Assembly (NCBI GenBank): GCA_902553555.1
Contig: CACDLE010000001.1
Coordinates: 160,965-217,386, forward strand
Length of the DNA: 56,422 nt
Reading direction: 5' to 3'
From: an uncultured Pelagibacteraceae bacterium
GTDB taxonomy: Bacteria; Pseudomonadota; Alphaproteobacteria; Pelagibacterales; Pelagibacteraceae
Positions 33,541-43,652 of the stretch are shown piece after piece (the stretch's first letter is position 1; each line of letters begins with the position of its first letter). The notes below the pieces were generated by a model, which was not told the DNA's origin, did not search any database, and worked only from the letters and a program-made list of their open reading frames with translations. The position numbers and the translations under genes were made by a program.

Positions 33541-34217
33541 AAGATTTAATTACCATAGGTCTACCAAGTAAAGGTCGATTAAAAGACAAAGCAATATCAT
33601 TTTTTAATAATAGAGGACTTAAGATTTTACAAAGTGAAAAAGCAAGAAATTATTTTGGGACTATTGAAAATACACCCAACATTAAGATTATATTTCTCCA
33701 CGCTAAGGAAATTATTCAAAGATTAGGAGATGGAACTTTAGACATAGGTGTATCCGGGTTAGATCTGCTAAAAGAGTCTGATAAAAATTTACAGAATAAA
33801 ATAAATGTTCAAAAAAAACTTGATTTTGGTAATGCTAACCTGGTAATTGCAGTACCGGACGACTGGATAGACGTACAGACAATTGCTGATCTTGAAGAGG
33901 TATCATTTGATATTAGATCTAAAAGAAATGCCAGATTAAGAGTAGCAACGAAATATCCAAATTTAACTAATGATTTTTTAATTTCCAAAGGCGTTACTCA
34001 ATATAGATTGATACCTAGTCTTGGTGCTACAGAAACTTATCCATTTATAGGTTCATCAGAAATAATTACTGATATTACTTCTACAGGTAAAACTTTAGCT
34101 GATAATAATTTAAGAGTTCTTAAAGATGGATTGATACTTAATTCAAGAGCATGTTTGTTTATTGCAAAAAAAAAGGCTACTAAATTGCAGCCTTTTTTAA
34201 AATCTTTGGGTAGGTGA
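33537..34217 (+). CDS. hisG: ATP phosphoribosyltransferase HisG (short form)
   Basis: A protein of 226 residues, the short HisG that needs HisZ. Visible are GLPSKGRLKDKAI at the N-terminus, DGTLDIGVSGLDLL near 63-76 and the PRPP loop TDITSTGKTLADNNL near 181-195. It performs the first step of histidine synthesis. The regulatory C-terminal domain of the long form is absent, as expected. It ends the tRNA-His/hisS/hisZ/hisG group. The next 138 bases hold short repeats and no gene. Confidence 0.94.
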   Translation: MKDLITIGLPSKGRLKDKAISFFNNRGLKILQSEKARNYFGTIENTPNIKIIFLHAKEIIQRLGDGTLDIGVSGLDLLKESDKNLQNKINVQKKLDFGNANLVIAVPDDWIDVQTIADLEEVSFDIRSKRNARLRVATKYPNLTNDFLISKGVTQYRLIPSLGATETYPFIGSSEIITDITSTGKTLADNNLRVLKDGLILNSRACLFIAKKKATKLQPFLKSLGR

Positions 34218-34221
34218 AATT

Positions 34222-34338
34222 ACATTCGCCTACATTCGCATTCCTAGTGCGCCGATACTCGCTTATTTAAGAACTTCATTGAAAACTTCATTGTGAAAAC
34301 CCTCTAATTTAAAAGCAAGTTAAAAGATGACTTCATTG
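34222..34338 (+). repeat. Cluster of short direct repeats at the left edge of the accessory cassette
   Basis: Two tandem copies of TACATTCGC (34221 and 34231, period 10), then three copies of ACTTCATTG (34273, 34285 and 34330), the first two 12 bases apart. They fill the gap between hisG and the first cassette gene and could be leftovers of an insertion or regulator sites. Confidence 0.55.
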
Positions 34339-34355
34339 AAAGGAGGGGTTAGGTT

Positions 34356-35063
34356 TTGTTTATGGATATAGATATTAATTTTAATTTTTATTCTGACACG
34401 CCTAAAGGAAAGGATCCTGATTCATATAGCGAAACTCTAAGAAAATATCACCAGTTTCTTTGGAGTAAATCTTTGCCAAATGGATCAATTTTTAAATTAG
34501 ATATTAAAACACCTAAAATTTTACATCATAAATCAAATTTAGGAGAGTTTTTTTTGTCAAGCGATTCACTTGCCCACGATTATAGTAAATGGAAAAGAAC
34601 AGAAAATATTATTAAACAAATTCCTAAAAAGGAAATAGAATCTTTCTATAATCTTGGTTGTACTATTGGAGGATACATAATTTTTCCTTCTAATAGAGTT
34701 GATGATAAAATGACAATTAATGGTTCTCGTGGAATAAATAGTAAGATTAAAGATCGATTTGATTTAACACTTGAATGTATAAAAAGATTTTATCTAAATG
34801 AAAATAGTCCATTAACTGAAACTTTAAATAGATATAGGTCTTTTTTTGAACTATTTAACAATTTTGAAGGATATGTAGATTTTTTTCTTCTTCAAGATTT
34901 GGTTAAAGAAAAATACTCTAAAATTAGTTATTTTTTACCATTTAATAATTTTCAAAATTCACCTATTCCAAATGATATAGTAGATTACAAATTGTATAGA
35001 AAAAATATGATTGAATTTATTAATAAAAGAAATCAAAGAATCAAAAAATTTAGAATTATTTGA
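34356..35063 (+). CDS. Protein of unknown function, possibly DUF6994 family
   Basis: A protein of 235 residues with no signal peptide or membrane helix. Striking segments are SDTPKGKDPDSYSETLRKYH, LWSKSLPNG and LGEFFLSSDSLAHDYSKW in the N-terminal half, then GCTIGGYIIFPS and NGSRGIN...RFDLTLECIKRFY. I recall these from a widespread uncharacterised family, probably DUF6994, but cannot verify the name. Start: AGGAGG at 34341-34346 fits the TTG at 34356 (spacer 9) better than the ATG at 34362 (spacer 15). First of three genes placed between hisG and groEL, where they have no obvious metabolic fit. Confidence 0.7.
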   Translation: MFMDIDINFNFYSDTPKGKDPDSYSETLRKYHQFLWSKSLPNGSIFKLDIKTPKILHHKSNLGEFFLSSDSLAHDYSKWKRTENIIKQIPKKEIESFYNLGCTIGGYIIFPSNRVDDKMTINGSRGINSKIKDRFDLTLECIKRFYLNENSPLTETLNRYRSFFELFNNFEGYVDFFLLQDLVKEKYSKISYFLPFNNFQNSPIPNDIVDYKLYRKNMIEFINKRNQRIKKFRII

Positions 35064-35108
35064 AAAAAATTTGAAAGTTAATTTCAGTGAGAAGTGTTAA
35101 GATCAAAT

Positions 35109-35675
35109 ATGGAAAATGGTAAAAAAATTTCAGAAAAAGTTTTAAAGATTAAAGGAATTATTGAAACTAAAGAATACAAAATAAAAGAATTACAAAACTT
35201 TTATAACAATATTAACAATTCAAAAGAAATTTCTGAATATGAAAAGGAATTTTTAACAGAGATAGTTGAAAAAAAAATTAGAGTTGAATTTCCTAGTAAA
35301 GCAAAAAAAATACTTGGTGGTAAAAGTGAAAAAGCAAAAGAATTACTCGGGGAAGTAATGGTTGATTTACTTAAAGAATTTAATTGGTCAAACAATGAGG
35401 TTAAAACAAAGGTTAAAGCAGGCGGAAGCATGATTAGTGGCAAAGAGTTCGTATGTCATTATATTTCTTATAAAAATGACAAGGGTTATTCTACTGCTAT
35501 AGCGTATATTCAAAAAACTCCGGAAGAAGACCCATACTTAGAAGTTCATTATAGAAAAGTAGGAAAAGATTTCGAGCAAGATAAAGAAGAAAAGATATTT
35601 CCAATTCAGTTAAGAGAGGAAGCGGTAACTCTTTATAAAACCTACCTTTCAAAAACTATATTATCAAATGTATGA
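35109..35675 (+). CDS. Protein of unknown function, middle gene of the cassette
   Basis: A soluble protein of 188 residues. The N-terminal half is charged and helical (KIKGIIETKEYKIKELQNFY; YEKEFLTEIVEKKIRVEF), and the C-terminal half looks like mixed strands (FVCHYISYKNDKGYSTAIAY; YLEVHYRKVG). I recognise no family or catalytic motif. The ATG at 35109 is preferred to a GTG at 35094. Its stop overlaps the next gene's start by four bases, so the pair is translationally coupled and probably works together. A substrate-recognition or regulatory partner to the nuclease-like protein is a guess. Confidence 0.65.
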   Translation: MENGKKISEKVLKIKGIIETKEYKIKELQNFYNNINNSKEISEYEKEFLTEIVEKKIRVEFPSKAKKILGGKSEKAKELLGEVMVDLLKEFNWSNNEVKTKVKAGGSMISGKEFVCHYISYKNDKGYSTAIAYIQKTPEEDPYLEVHYRKVGKDFEQDKEEKIFPIQLREEAVTLYKTYLSKTILSNV

Positions 35676-36196
35676 ATGAAACAGACTATAAATCATTGTC
35701 AATTAATGAATTGGTCAAAAAAATTTCTCCATCTTCTCCAGTTATAGAGGAACTAATTAAAAGGGGAGTAATTAGGAACAGGAATTACACAGGTAACATC
35801 GGAGAATATTTTGCTATAGATTTTTTCAACAATTTTAATTCTGAAATTTATACAAAAACAAAAGATTTACCAAAACTTTTAAGATCAGATGAGAATTCTC
35901 AGGATATTGACGCAAAAGATGAAAATGGAAAAGGTTATAGTATTAAAACTATTACTAAACCAACTGGGACTACAGGATCATTTTGGAATCCAGAGTCTAT
36001 TGAAAATAATGAGGAAAAATTTTCTTATTTATTAATTGTAATTTTAGATAAAAGTTTTCAAGTTGATAAAATTTTAGAATTAGATTGGGAAAATTTTATG
36101 AGAAATAAAAGATATAATAAAAGAATGAGAAACTACAATATTTCTGTTACCAATAAATTAAGAGAAGAATTCAAAATTATTTACAAAAAAATTTAG
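35672..36196 (+). CDS. PD-(D/E)XK nuclease-like protein
   Basis: A protein of 174 residues. RNRNYTGNIGEYFAIDFFN near 35-53 gives the Glu of the core first helix. DENSQDIDAKDENGKGYSIKTI near 73-94 gives the acidic residue (IDAKD) and, after a Gly turn, the strand ending in x-I-K. This E...D...xIK pattern is that of restriction-endonuclease-fold proteins in which the ExK glutamate is replaced (here Ser, elsewhere often Gln). A nuclease or DNA-binding role is inferred; loss of the acidic residue may mean weakened activity or a migrated residue. It is coupled to the preceding gene and followed by a terminator shared with groEL. Confidence 0.6.
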   Translation: MNETDYKSLSINELVKKISPSSPVIEELIKRGVIRNRNYTGNIGEYFAIDFFNNFNSEIYTKTKDLPKLLRSDENSQDIDAKDENGKGYSIKTITKPTGTTGSFWNPESIENNEEKFSYLLIVILDKSFQVDKILELDWENFMRNKRYNKRMRNYNISVTNKLREEFKIIYKKI

Positions 36197-36204
36197 TTAA
36201 AAAA

Positions 36205-36232
36205 AACCCCCGAAATTTTCATTCCGAGGGTT
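36205..36232. terminator. Bidirectional terminator between the cassette and groEL
   Basis: ACCCCCGAA...TTCCGAGGG hairpin with one mismatch and a bulge, flanked by an A-run on the left that reads as a T-run for the minus-strand groEL transcript. Confidence 0.7.
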
Positions 36233-36281
36233 CTAATTTTGTTTAGTGTATGTTTTTAGAGTGTTCTAAACGGGAATCGTA

Positions 36282-37952
<1,671 letters not shown>

Positions 37953-37959
37953 CTATAAT

Positions 37960-38256
37960 TTATTTTTTGCTTTTAGAAACTCCCATAATGTCAGACTCTT
38001 TCATTATGCTATATTCTTTACCATCAATTTTAACTTCGGTTCCTGACCATTTACCAAATAAGACAATATCACCAACTTTTACGTCCATAGGATTGGTTTT
38101 TCCATTTTCATTTTTAGAACCTGGACCTACAGCAATAACTTCACCTTCTTGTGGTTTTTCCTTTGCCGTGTCAGGAATAATTATTCCTCCAGCAGTTTTT
38201 TCCTCACTATCGAGGACTTTTATAAGCACTCTGTCATGTAATGGTCTGAATTTCAT
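37960..38256 (-). CDS. groS: Co-chaperonin GroES
   Basis: A protein of 98 residues starting [20 protein letters not shown], with the mobile loop [19 protein letters not shown] near 20-38 and the C-terminal [14 protein letters not shown]. It caps the GroEL ring. The ATG at 38256 is preferred over one 18 codons upstream because it has AGGAGA at the right distance and matches the family start exactly. Confidence 0.97.
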   Translation of the reverse strand: MKFRPLHDRVLIKVLDSEEKTAGGIIIPDTAKEKPQEGEVIAVGPGSKNENGKTNPMDVKVGDIVLFGKWSGTEVKIDGKEYSIMKESDIMGVSKSKK

Positions 38257-38281
38257 ATAATCTCCTATTTGTATATGATCT

Positions 38282-38311
38282 TGATATGGTATGTTTTGAT
38301 TAAATTTCAAG
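38282..38311 (-). promoter_or_regulatory. Sigma-32-like heat-shock promoter of groES-groEL
   Basis: On the minus strand CTTGAAA (38305-38311), 15 bases, then CCATATCA (38282-38289). This matches the RpoH consensus CTTGAAA...CCCCATNT closely. It lies 26 bases before the groES ATG. No CIRCE inverted repeat is seen. Confidence 0.65.
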
Positions 38312-38396
38312 AGATTAAATCTATATTTTCGAAAAAGTCTTGATATTGCTATATTTTATGAACTTTCCTATAAGGTATTTAGAGGACAATTAGAAA

Positions 38397-39206
38397 TTGA
38401 AAAAACTGGAAAATGTAAGAAAAATAATTCAAAATTATGACAACTTCATAATAGACTTATGGGGAGTTGTTCATAATGGGGTCAATACAAATCCTGGAGC
38501 GTTAAAAGTTATAGATGAACTTTATAAAAAAAGGAAAAAATTTACCTTTTTATCAAATGCCCCTAGACCAGTCAGTGATGTAAGAGAATTTTTAATAAAA
38601 AAAATGAAAATTAAGAGCAAATTTCTTTCGAATATATTGACGTCAGGGGAGGCTGCAATTTTATCTTTAAAAAAATTTGAATATGGAAAATTTTTTTTTC
38701 ACTTAGGGCCAGATAGAGATCACAAAATTTATCAAGGTTATGAAAAGTATAAAACTAGCATTTTAAAATGTGACTATATTTTATGCACTGGGCTATATGA
38801 TCATGAAATGAAAAATTTGAGTTATTATGAAAAATTGCTTTTAGGCAGCGAAAAAAAAACTATGATATGCACTAATCCAGATTTAATAGTAGATAGAGGA
38901 AATGAACAAGAATATTGTGCAGGAACTATTGCAAAAATTTTTGAAAAAATTGGTGGAAAGGTCATTTACTTTGGAAAACCTTATAAAGAAATTTATGATT
39001 TATTAATTAGTAAAACAGAAAAAGTTTTAATAATTGGAGACAATCTTAGGACAGATATAAAAGGGGCTAATTATTTAAAAAAAGACTCACTTTTTATTAT
39101 GAATGGTGTACACAAGAATGAAATAAAAAAATTTAAGAATTTAGAGACGTTTTTTGAAAAATATAATATCAAACCTAACTTTATACAAAACGATTTAAAC
39201 TGGTAG
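38397..39206 (+). CDS. HAD-superfamily class IIA hydrolase
   Basis: A protein of 269 residues. Motif I is DLWGVVHNG near 20-28, altered from DxD to DxW; FLSNAPRP near 50-57 is motif II; KPYKEIYDLL with Lys near 195 is motif III; GDNLRTDIKGANYL near 216-229 is motif IV. The class IIA cap lies between. Related proteins (TIGR01459 type, near NagD) are uncharacterised sugar-phosphate phosphatases. The start is a TTG with AGAGGA at good distance. It precedes ribF by one base, so a role in flavin-phosphate chemistry is possible but unproven. Confidence 0.85.
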   Translation: MKKLENVRKIIQNYDNFIIDLWGVVHNGVNTNPGALKVIDELYKKRKKFTFLSNAPRPVSDVREFLIKKMKIKSKFLSNILTSGEAAILSLKKFEYGKFFFHLGPDRDHKIYQGYEKYKTSILKCDYILCTGLYDHEMKNLSYYEKLLLGSEKKTMICTNPDLIVDRGNEQEYCAGTIAKIFEKIGGKVIYFGKPYKEIYDLLISKTEKVLIIGDNLRTDIKGANYLKKDSLFIMNGVHKNEIKKFKNLETFFEKYNIKPNFIQNDLNW

Positions 39207-39207
39207 C

Positions 39208-40122
39208 ATGAAGGTTTTTAATAATATTAATATAACAAAGAAATTTAAAAACGCAGTAATAGCGGTTGGTAATTTTGATGGTGTTCACCTTGGTCATAAA
39301 AAAGTTTTAAAAGAAGCTTTCAAAAAAGCAAAGCAAACTAAAAGAAAACTTGGTTTATTAACTTTTGAACCAATACCCGTAATGTTTTTTAACAAACAAA
39401 TTAAAAATCATAGATTATGTTTGATTAATCAAAAAAAAATTCTATTAAAAAAAGAAAAACTTGATTTTGTAATAATTCAAAAATTTGATCGGAAATTTTC
39501 AAAATTAAATTATCAGAAATTTATAAAGAAAATTTTATTTAGAAAAATAAATTGTAGCTATTTGTATGTGAGTAAAAATTTTAAATTTGGTAATAAAAGA
39601 GGAGGAGATGTAAGAAAACTAATAAAATACGAAAAAAAATATAATTATAAAACAATAATTACAAAACCATTTAAAAAAGATAACAAGATTATATCTTCAA
39701 CAATGATAAGAAATATGCTGAGCAAGGGACAAATACAAAAGGCTAATAAACTTCTAGGTAGAGATTGGGAAATTGAGGGGAAGGTTGTTAGAGGAGACAA
39801 AAGAGGTAGAAAAATTGGTTTTCCAACTTGCAATTTGAATTTAGCAAATTACAAAATCCCACGATTTGGTGTCTACTCAGTCAAAGTGAGAATTAACAAA
39901 AGTATTAAAAAAGGCATAGCAAATGTAGGATATCGACCAACTTTTAATGGTAACAAACTTTTATTAGAGGTTAATATTTTTGGTTTAAAAAAAAATCTAT
40001 ATAATAAAAATATTAATGTGATATTTAGTAATTTTATAAGACCAGAAAAAAAATTTAAAAATTTGTTGGAACTGAAAAGTCAAATAAAAAAAGATATAAT
40101 AAAAGCAAAAAAAAATGTCTAA
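39208..40122 (+). CDS. ribF: Bifunctional riboflavin kinase/FAD synthetase RibF
   Basis: A protein of 304 residues. The adenylyltransferase part has VGNFDGVHLGHKKVL near 19-33 (HxGH nucleotide site) and SSTMIRNML near 157-165; the C-terminal kinase part has GKVVRGDKRGRKIGFPTCNL near 191-210. It makes FMN and FAD from riboflavin. The AT content is extreme even for this window, and Lys is very frequent. It overlaps ileS by eight bases; ribF-ileS-lspA is a common bacterial order. Confidence 0.95.
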   Translation: MKVFNNINITKKFKNAVIAVGNFDGVHLGHKKVLKEAFKKAKQTKRKLGLLTFEPIPVMFFNKQIKNHRLCLINQKKILLKKEKLDFVIIQKFDRKFSKLNYQKFIKKILFRKINCSYLYVSKNFKFGNKRGGDVRKLIKYEKKYNYKTIITKPFKKDNKIISSTMIRNMLSKGQIQKANKLLGRDWEIEGKVVRGDKRGRKIGFPTCNLNLANYKIPRFGVYSVKVRINKSIKKGIANVGYRPTFNGNKLLLEVNIFGLKKNLYNKNINVIFSNFIRPEKKFKNLLELKSQIKKDIIKAKKNV

Positions 40123-42853
40123 AGAAAGTTTACAATTACCCAAAACTGCTTTCTCGATGAAAGCAAATTTACCCCAAAAAGAACCCGAGATTATAAACAA
40201 ATGGGAAAAAAATAAGCTTTATGAAAAGTTAAGAAAAAGTTCAAAAGGTAAAAAAAAATTCGTGTTACATGACGGACCACCTTATGCAAATGGACATATT
40301 CATATGGGTACTGCTCTTAATAAAATTTTAAAGGATATGATTACTCGATTTCATCAAATGGATGGAAAAGACTCAATTTATGTGCCTGGCTGGGATTGTC
40401 ATGGTTTACCTATCGAGTGGAAAATTGAAGAAGAGTACAAAAAGAAAAAGAAAAACAAAGACGACGTACCTATAAAAGATTTTAGAAGTGAGTGTAGAGA
40501 ATTTGCAAAAAAATGGATCAATATTCACATAAAAGAATTCAAGAGACTTGGTGTAGTTGGAGATTTTAAAAATTATTACTCAACGATGAGCAATAGTGCT
40601 GAAGCTCAAATTGTAAGGGAATTAGGAAAATTTTTAATTGATAAAAGTTTGTACCAAGGATTTAAACCCGTTTTATGGTCAACTGTTGAAAAAACTGCTT
40701 TAGCTGATGCAGAAGTTGAATATCTTGATCATACCTCAAGTACGATATTTGTGGCTTTTAAAGTAAAAAAAACTAATAAATCTTTTTTAAAAGATTCAAG
40801 TATAGTTATTTGGACTACAACACCATGGACTATACCTGCAAATAAGGCTCTAGCTTACAATAATCAAATTGAATATGCTTTGGTAAATGTTAAAGGATTA
40901 CCGAATTTTAACTCGGACAAAATTATAGTTGCGTCAAATCTTTTAAAAGACATCGTCAAGTCTTGCGAGATTAAAGAATATCAAATTGTAAAAACTTTTA
41001 AGGGAACAGAATTAAAAGACACTATTTGTTCCCATCCATTTTTAAATATTGGTTATGATCATGAAATACCTTTGTTGGAAGCAAATTTCGTTAATTTAGA
41101 GCAAGGGACGGGCATAGTTCATTGTGCGCCAAGTCACGGGCCTGATGATTTTAACTTATGCTTAAAAAATAATATTCCAACAAGCTATACAGTTGACGAT
41201 GGTGGAAAATATACAGATCAAATCCCTGTTTTTGAAAAAACCCATATATTTAAAGCCGATCCAATAATAATAGAAAAATTAAAAAACGAAAAAATGTTAT
41301 TATTTGAAGATAAGCTTCAACACAGCTATCCACATTCTTGGCGGTCTAAAGCGCCACTTGTTTATAGGGCCACACCTCAGTGGTTTATATCAATGGAAAC
41401 AAAATCACTTCGAGATAAAGCAATAAAATCTATTAACGAAACTGTTTTTTATCCTCCCAAAGGAAAAGAGAGATTGCTTTCTATGATTGAAGGTAGACCA
41501 GACTGGTGTGTTTCTAGACAAAGGGTTTGGGGTGTGCCTTTACCAATTTTTGTTAACAAGAAAACAAAAGAACCATTAAGAGATAAAAAAGTAATTGATA
41601 GAATTGCTGAAATTTATGAAAAAGAAGGCTCAGATTGTTGGTTCACAGATGATCCTCAAAGATTTTTAGGAACAGATTATAATGCGAAAGAATATGATCA
41701 ACTTAAGGATATCGTTGAAGTTTGGTTTGATAGCGGTTCAACGCATAGTTTTGTTTTGGAGTCCAGAAAAGATCTTAAATGGCCAGCTGATATGTATTTA
41801 GAAGGATCAGATCAACATAGAGGATGGTTTCACTCATCTCTATTAGAATCTTGTGGAACAAGGGGCAAAGCTCCGTTTGAAACTATCTTGTCTCACGGAT
41901 TTGTTGTTGACGGCAAAGGTATGAAAATGTCGAAATCATCTGGTAACGTTATTTCTCCAGAAGACATTCTTAAAAAATATGGAGCCGATATATTAAGAGT
42001 TTGGGTTGCAGCTTCAGATTATGCAGAAGATTTGAGAATTGATAATACTATTTTAACTCAGCATGCTGAGTCTTATAGAAAGATAAGAAATACTTTTAGA
42101 TTTATCTTAGGTAACATAAAAGATAATTTTGAACCTCAAATACTTGATGACATAAAAGTAAATGAATTACCAGAATTAGAGAGATTTATTTTAAATAAAA
42201 TTTATAATGTAAATAAATCATATAATGAAAATTTAAAAAAATATAACTTTCATAAGCTATATAAAGAATTATTAAATTTTTGCACTTTAGATCTTTCATC
42301 TTTTTATTTTGATATAAGAAAAGATGTTCTTTATTGTGAGGGCCAAAAATCCAAAAAAAGAAAAGATTGTATTTTAGTTTTAAATGTAATTCTGGATTGT
42401 TTATTGAAATGGTTTGCACCAATTTTAGTTTTTACTACTGAAGAAATTTTTACTTTGGTGAGCAAAACTTCAAAAAGTATTCACGAATTAGATTTACCCA
42501 AAATTAATGAAAGTTTTAAAAATTCAGAAATTGAAAATAAGTGGACTAAACTTTTCAAATTAAAACAAGAGGCTAACATTGCAATTGAGCAAAAAAGAGC
42601 AAACAAAGAAATAGGATCGAGTCTGGAGGCAGAAATAGAAATTAAAACATCTTCAAAAAATATCAAACTTTTAGAGGGTTTAGACTTATCAGAATATTTT
42701 ATTACCTCAGCCGCCAAAGCAACGGAAACATCAAATGACAAAGGCGAAAATGAAATTATAGTTAAAAGGGCTGAGGGTAATAAATGCCCAAGATGTTGGA
42801 AGATTGTGGTGAATAAGTGCTTAAGATGCGAAAAAGTTTTAAGTGAAAGTTAA
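40115..42853 (+). CDS. ileS: Isoleucyl-tRNA synthetase
   Basis: A class I synthetase of 912 residues. HIGH-type motif GPPYANGHIHMG near 54-65, editing-domain WTTTPWTIPAN near 232-242, KMSKS loop GMKMSKSSGN near 608-617, tryptophan-rich anticodon region and a C-terminal zinc site with CPRCWK and CLRCEKVL. The bacterial-type zinc finger suggests sensitivity to mupirocin rather than the eukaryotic-like resistant form. It is framed by ribF (eight-base overlap) and lspA (six bases). Confidence 0.97.
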   Translation: MSKESLQLPKTAFSMKANLPQKEPEIINKWEKNKLYEKLRKSSKGKKKFVLHDGPPYANGHIHMGTALNKILKDMITRFHQMDGKDSIYVPGWDCHGLPIEWKIEEEYKKKKKNKDDVPIKDFRSECREFAKKWINIHIKEFKRLGVVGDFKNYYSTMSNSAEAQIVRELGKFLIDKSLYQGFKPVLWSTVEKTALADAEVEYLDHTSSTIFVAFKVKKTNKSFLKDSSIVIWTTTPWTIPANKALAYNNQIEYALVNVKGLPNFNSDKIIVASNLLKDIVKSCEIKEYQIVKTFKGTELKDTICSHPFLNIGYDHEIPLLEANFVNLEQGTGIVHCAPSHGPDDFNLCLKNNIPTSYTVDDGGKYTDQIPVFEKTHIFKADPIIIEKLKNEKMLLFEDKLQHSYPHSWRSKAPLVYRATPQWFISMETKSLRDKAIKSINETVFYPPKGKERLLSMIEGRPDWCVSRQRVWGVPLPIFVNKKTKEPLRDKKVIDRIAEIYEKEGSDCWFTDDPQRFLGTDYNAKEYDQLKDIVEVWFDSGSTHSFVLESRKDLKWPADMYLEGSDQHRGWFHSSLLESCGTRGKAPFETILSHGFVVDGKGMKMSKSSGNVISPEDILKKYGADILRVWVAASDYAEDLRIDNTILTQHAESYRKIRNTFRFILGNIKDNFEPQILDDIKVNELPELERFILNKIYNVNKSYNENLKKYNFHKLYKELLNFCTLDLSSFYFDIRKDVLYCEGQKSKKRKDCILVLNVILDCLLKWFAPILVFTTEEIFTLVSKTSKSIHELDLPKINESFKNSEIENKWTKLFKLKQEANIAIEQKRANKEIGSSLEAEIEIKTSSKNIKLLEGLDLSEYFITSAAKATETSNDKGENEIIVKRAEGNKCPRCWKIVVNKCLRCEKVLSES

Positions 42854-42859
42854 CTATAT

Positions 42860-43345
42860 ATGAATTATCTTAATTCAATTAAAAAATTTTTTTTGAGCTT
42901 TTTTTTAATATTTATAATTTTTATCTCTGACAGAATAAGTAAAAACAAAATTATCCAAATTTCTGAAAATAAGAACAGCATTTACATAAATGATTTTCTT
43001 AATTTTGATTTAGTTTTTAACACTGGAATAGCGTTTGGTATTTTCAGCTCTCAAAACGACTTAGTATATAACGCAATTACATTTTTAATCTCTATAATTA
43101 TTGTGTTTATTGTATATTTAATTTTGACATCACATAATATAGACAAAATTTTGTATTCATGTATTGCTGGAGGAGCTTTAGGAAACTTATATGACAGAAT
43201 ATTTTTTAGAGCTGTGCCAGATTTTATTGATTTTCATATAAATGATTATCATTGGTTTAGTTTCAATTTGGCCGATATATTTATAAGTTTAGGAATAATA
43301 ATGATTTTAATTAAGGAACTTTTCAATAAGAACAATGAAATTTAG
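42860..43345 (+). CDS. lspA: Lipoprotein signal peptidase LspA
   Basis: A protein of 161 residues with four membrane helices. Conserved boxes are NTGIAFGIF near 54-62, GGALGNLYDRI near 109-119 (first catalytic Asp) and FNLADIFISLG near 135-145 (second catalytic Asp). It cuts prolipoprotein signal peptides after lipidation. The next gene, overlapping by 11 bases, encodes a lipoprotein that would be its substrate. Confidence 0.95.
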   Translation: MNYLNSIKKFFLSFFLIFIIFISDRISKNKIIQISENKNSIYINDFLNFDLVFNTGIAFGIFSSQNDLVYNAITFLISIIIVFIVYLILTSHNIDKILYSCIAGGALGNLYDRIFFRAVPDFIDFHINDYHWFSFNLADIFISLGIIMILIKELFNKNNEI

Positions 43346-43652
43346 CAAAATTATACTTTCATTAAGTTATATAATTTTTTTGACCTCTTGTGGATCATTT
43401 GGCGAAGTTGGTGATGCTTTGAGAAATGAAAAAACAAATACTACTGATGAATTTTTAATAGAAAAAAGAGATCCATTGACTTTACCACCAAACATGAATG
43501 AGCTACCAAAACCAAACAAATCCTCTAACAGAATTAATAAAACAAATTCATTTGAAAAATCTTTGAAAGGCAATGAAGACAAAATTAATGATAATCAAAA
43601 CAAATCTAAATCTAACATAGAAAAACTAATACTTGATGAAATGAAAAAATGA
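43335..43652 (+). CDS. DUF3035-type lipoprotein
   Basis: A protein of 105 residues. The signal peptide ends in a lipobox (IIFLTSCGSF, Cys near residue 19). The mature chain is polar, with FLIEKRDPLTLPPNMNELPKP, the hallmark of DUF3035 lipoproteins that sit by lspA in alphaproteobacteria, and ends in a Lys/Asn-rich helix. The function is unknown; a link to outer-membrane assembly has been guessed for the family. It overlaps lspA by 11 bases and pgi by four. Confidence 0.85.
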   Translation: MKFSKIILSLSYIIFLTSCGSFGEVGDALRNEKTNTTDEFLIEKRDPLTLPPNMNELPKPNKSSNRINKTNSFEKSLKGNEDKINDNQNKSKSNIEKLILDEMKK

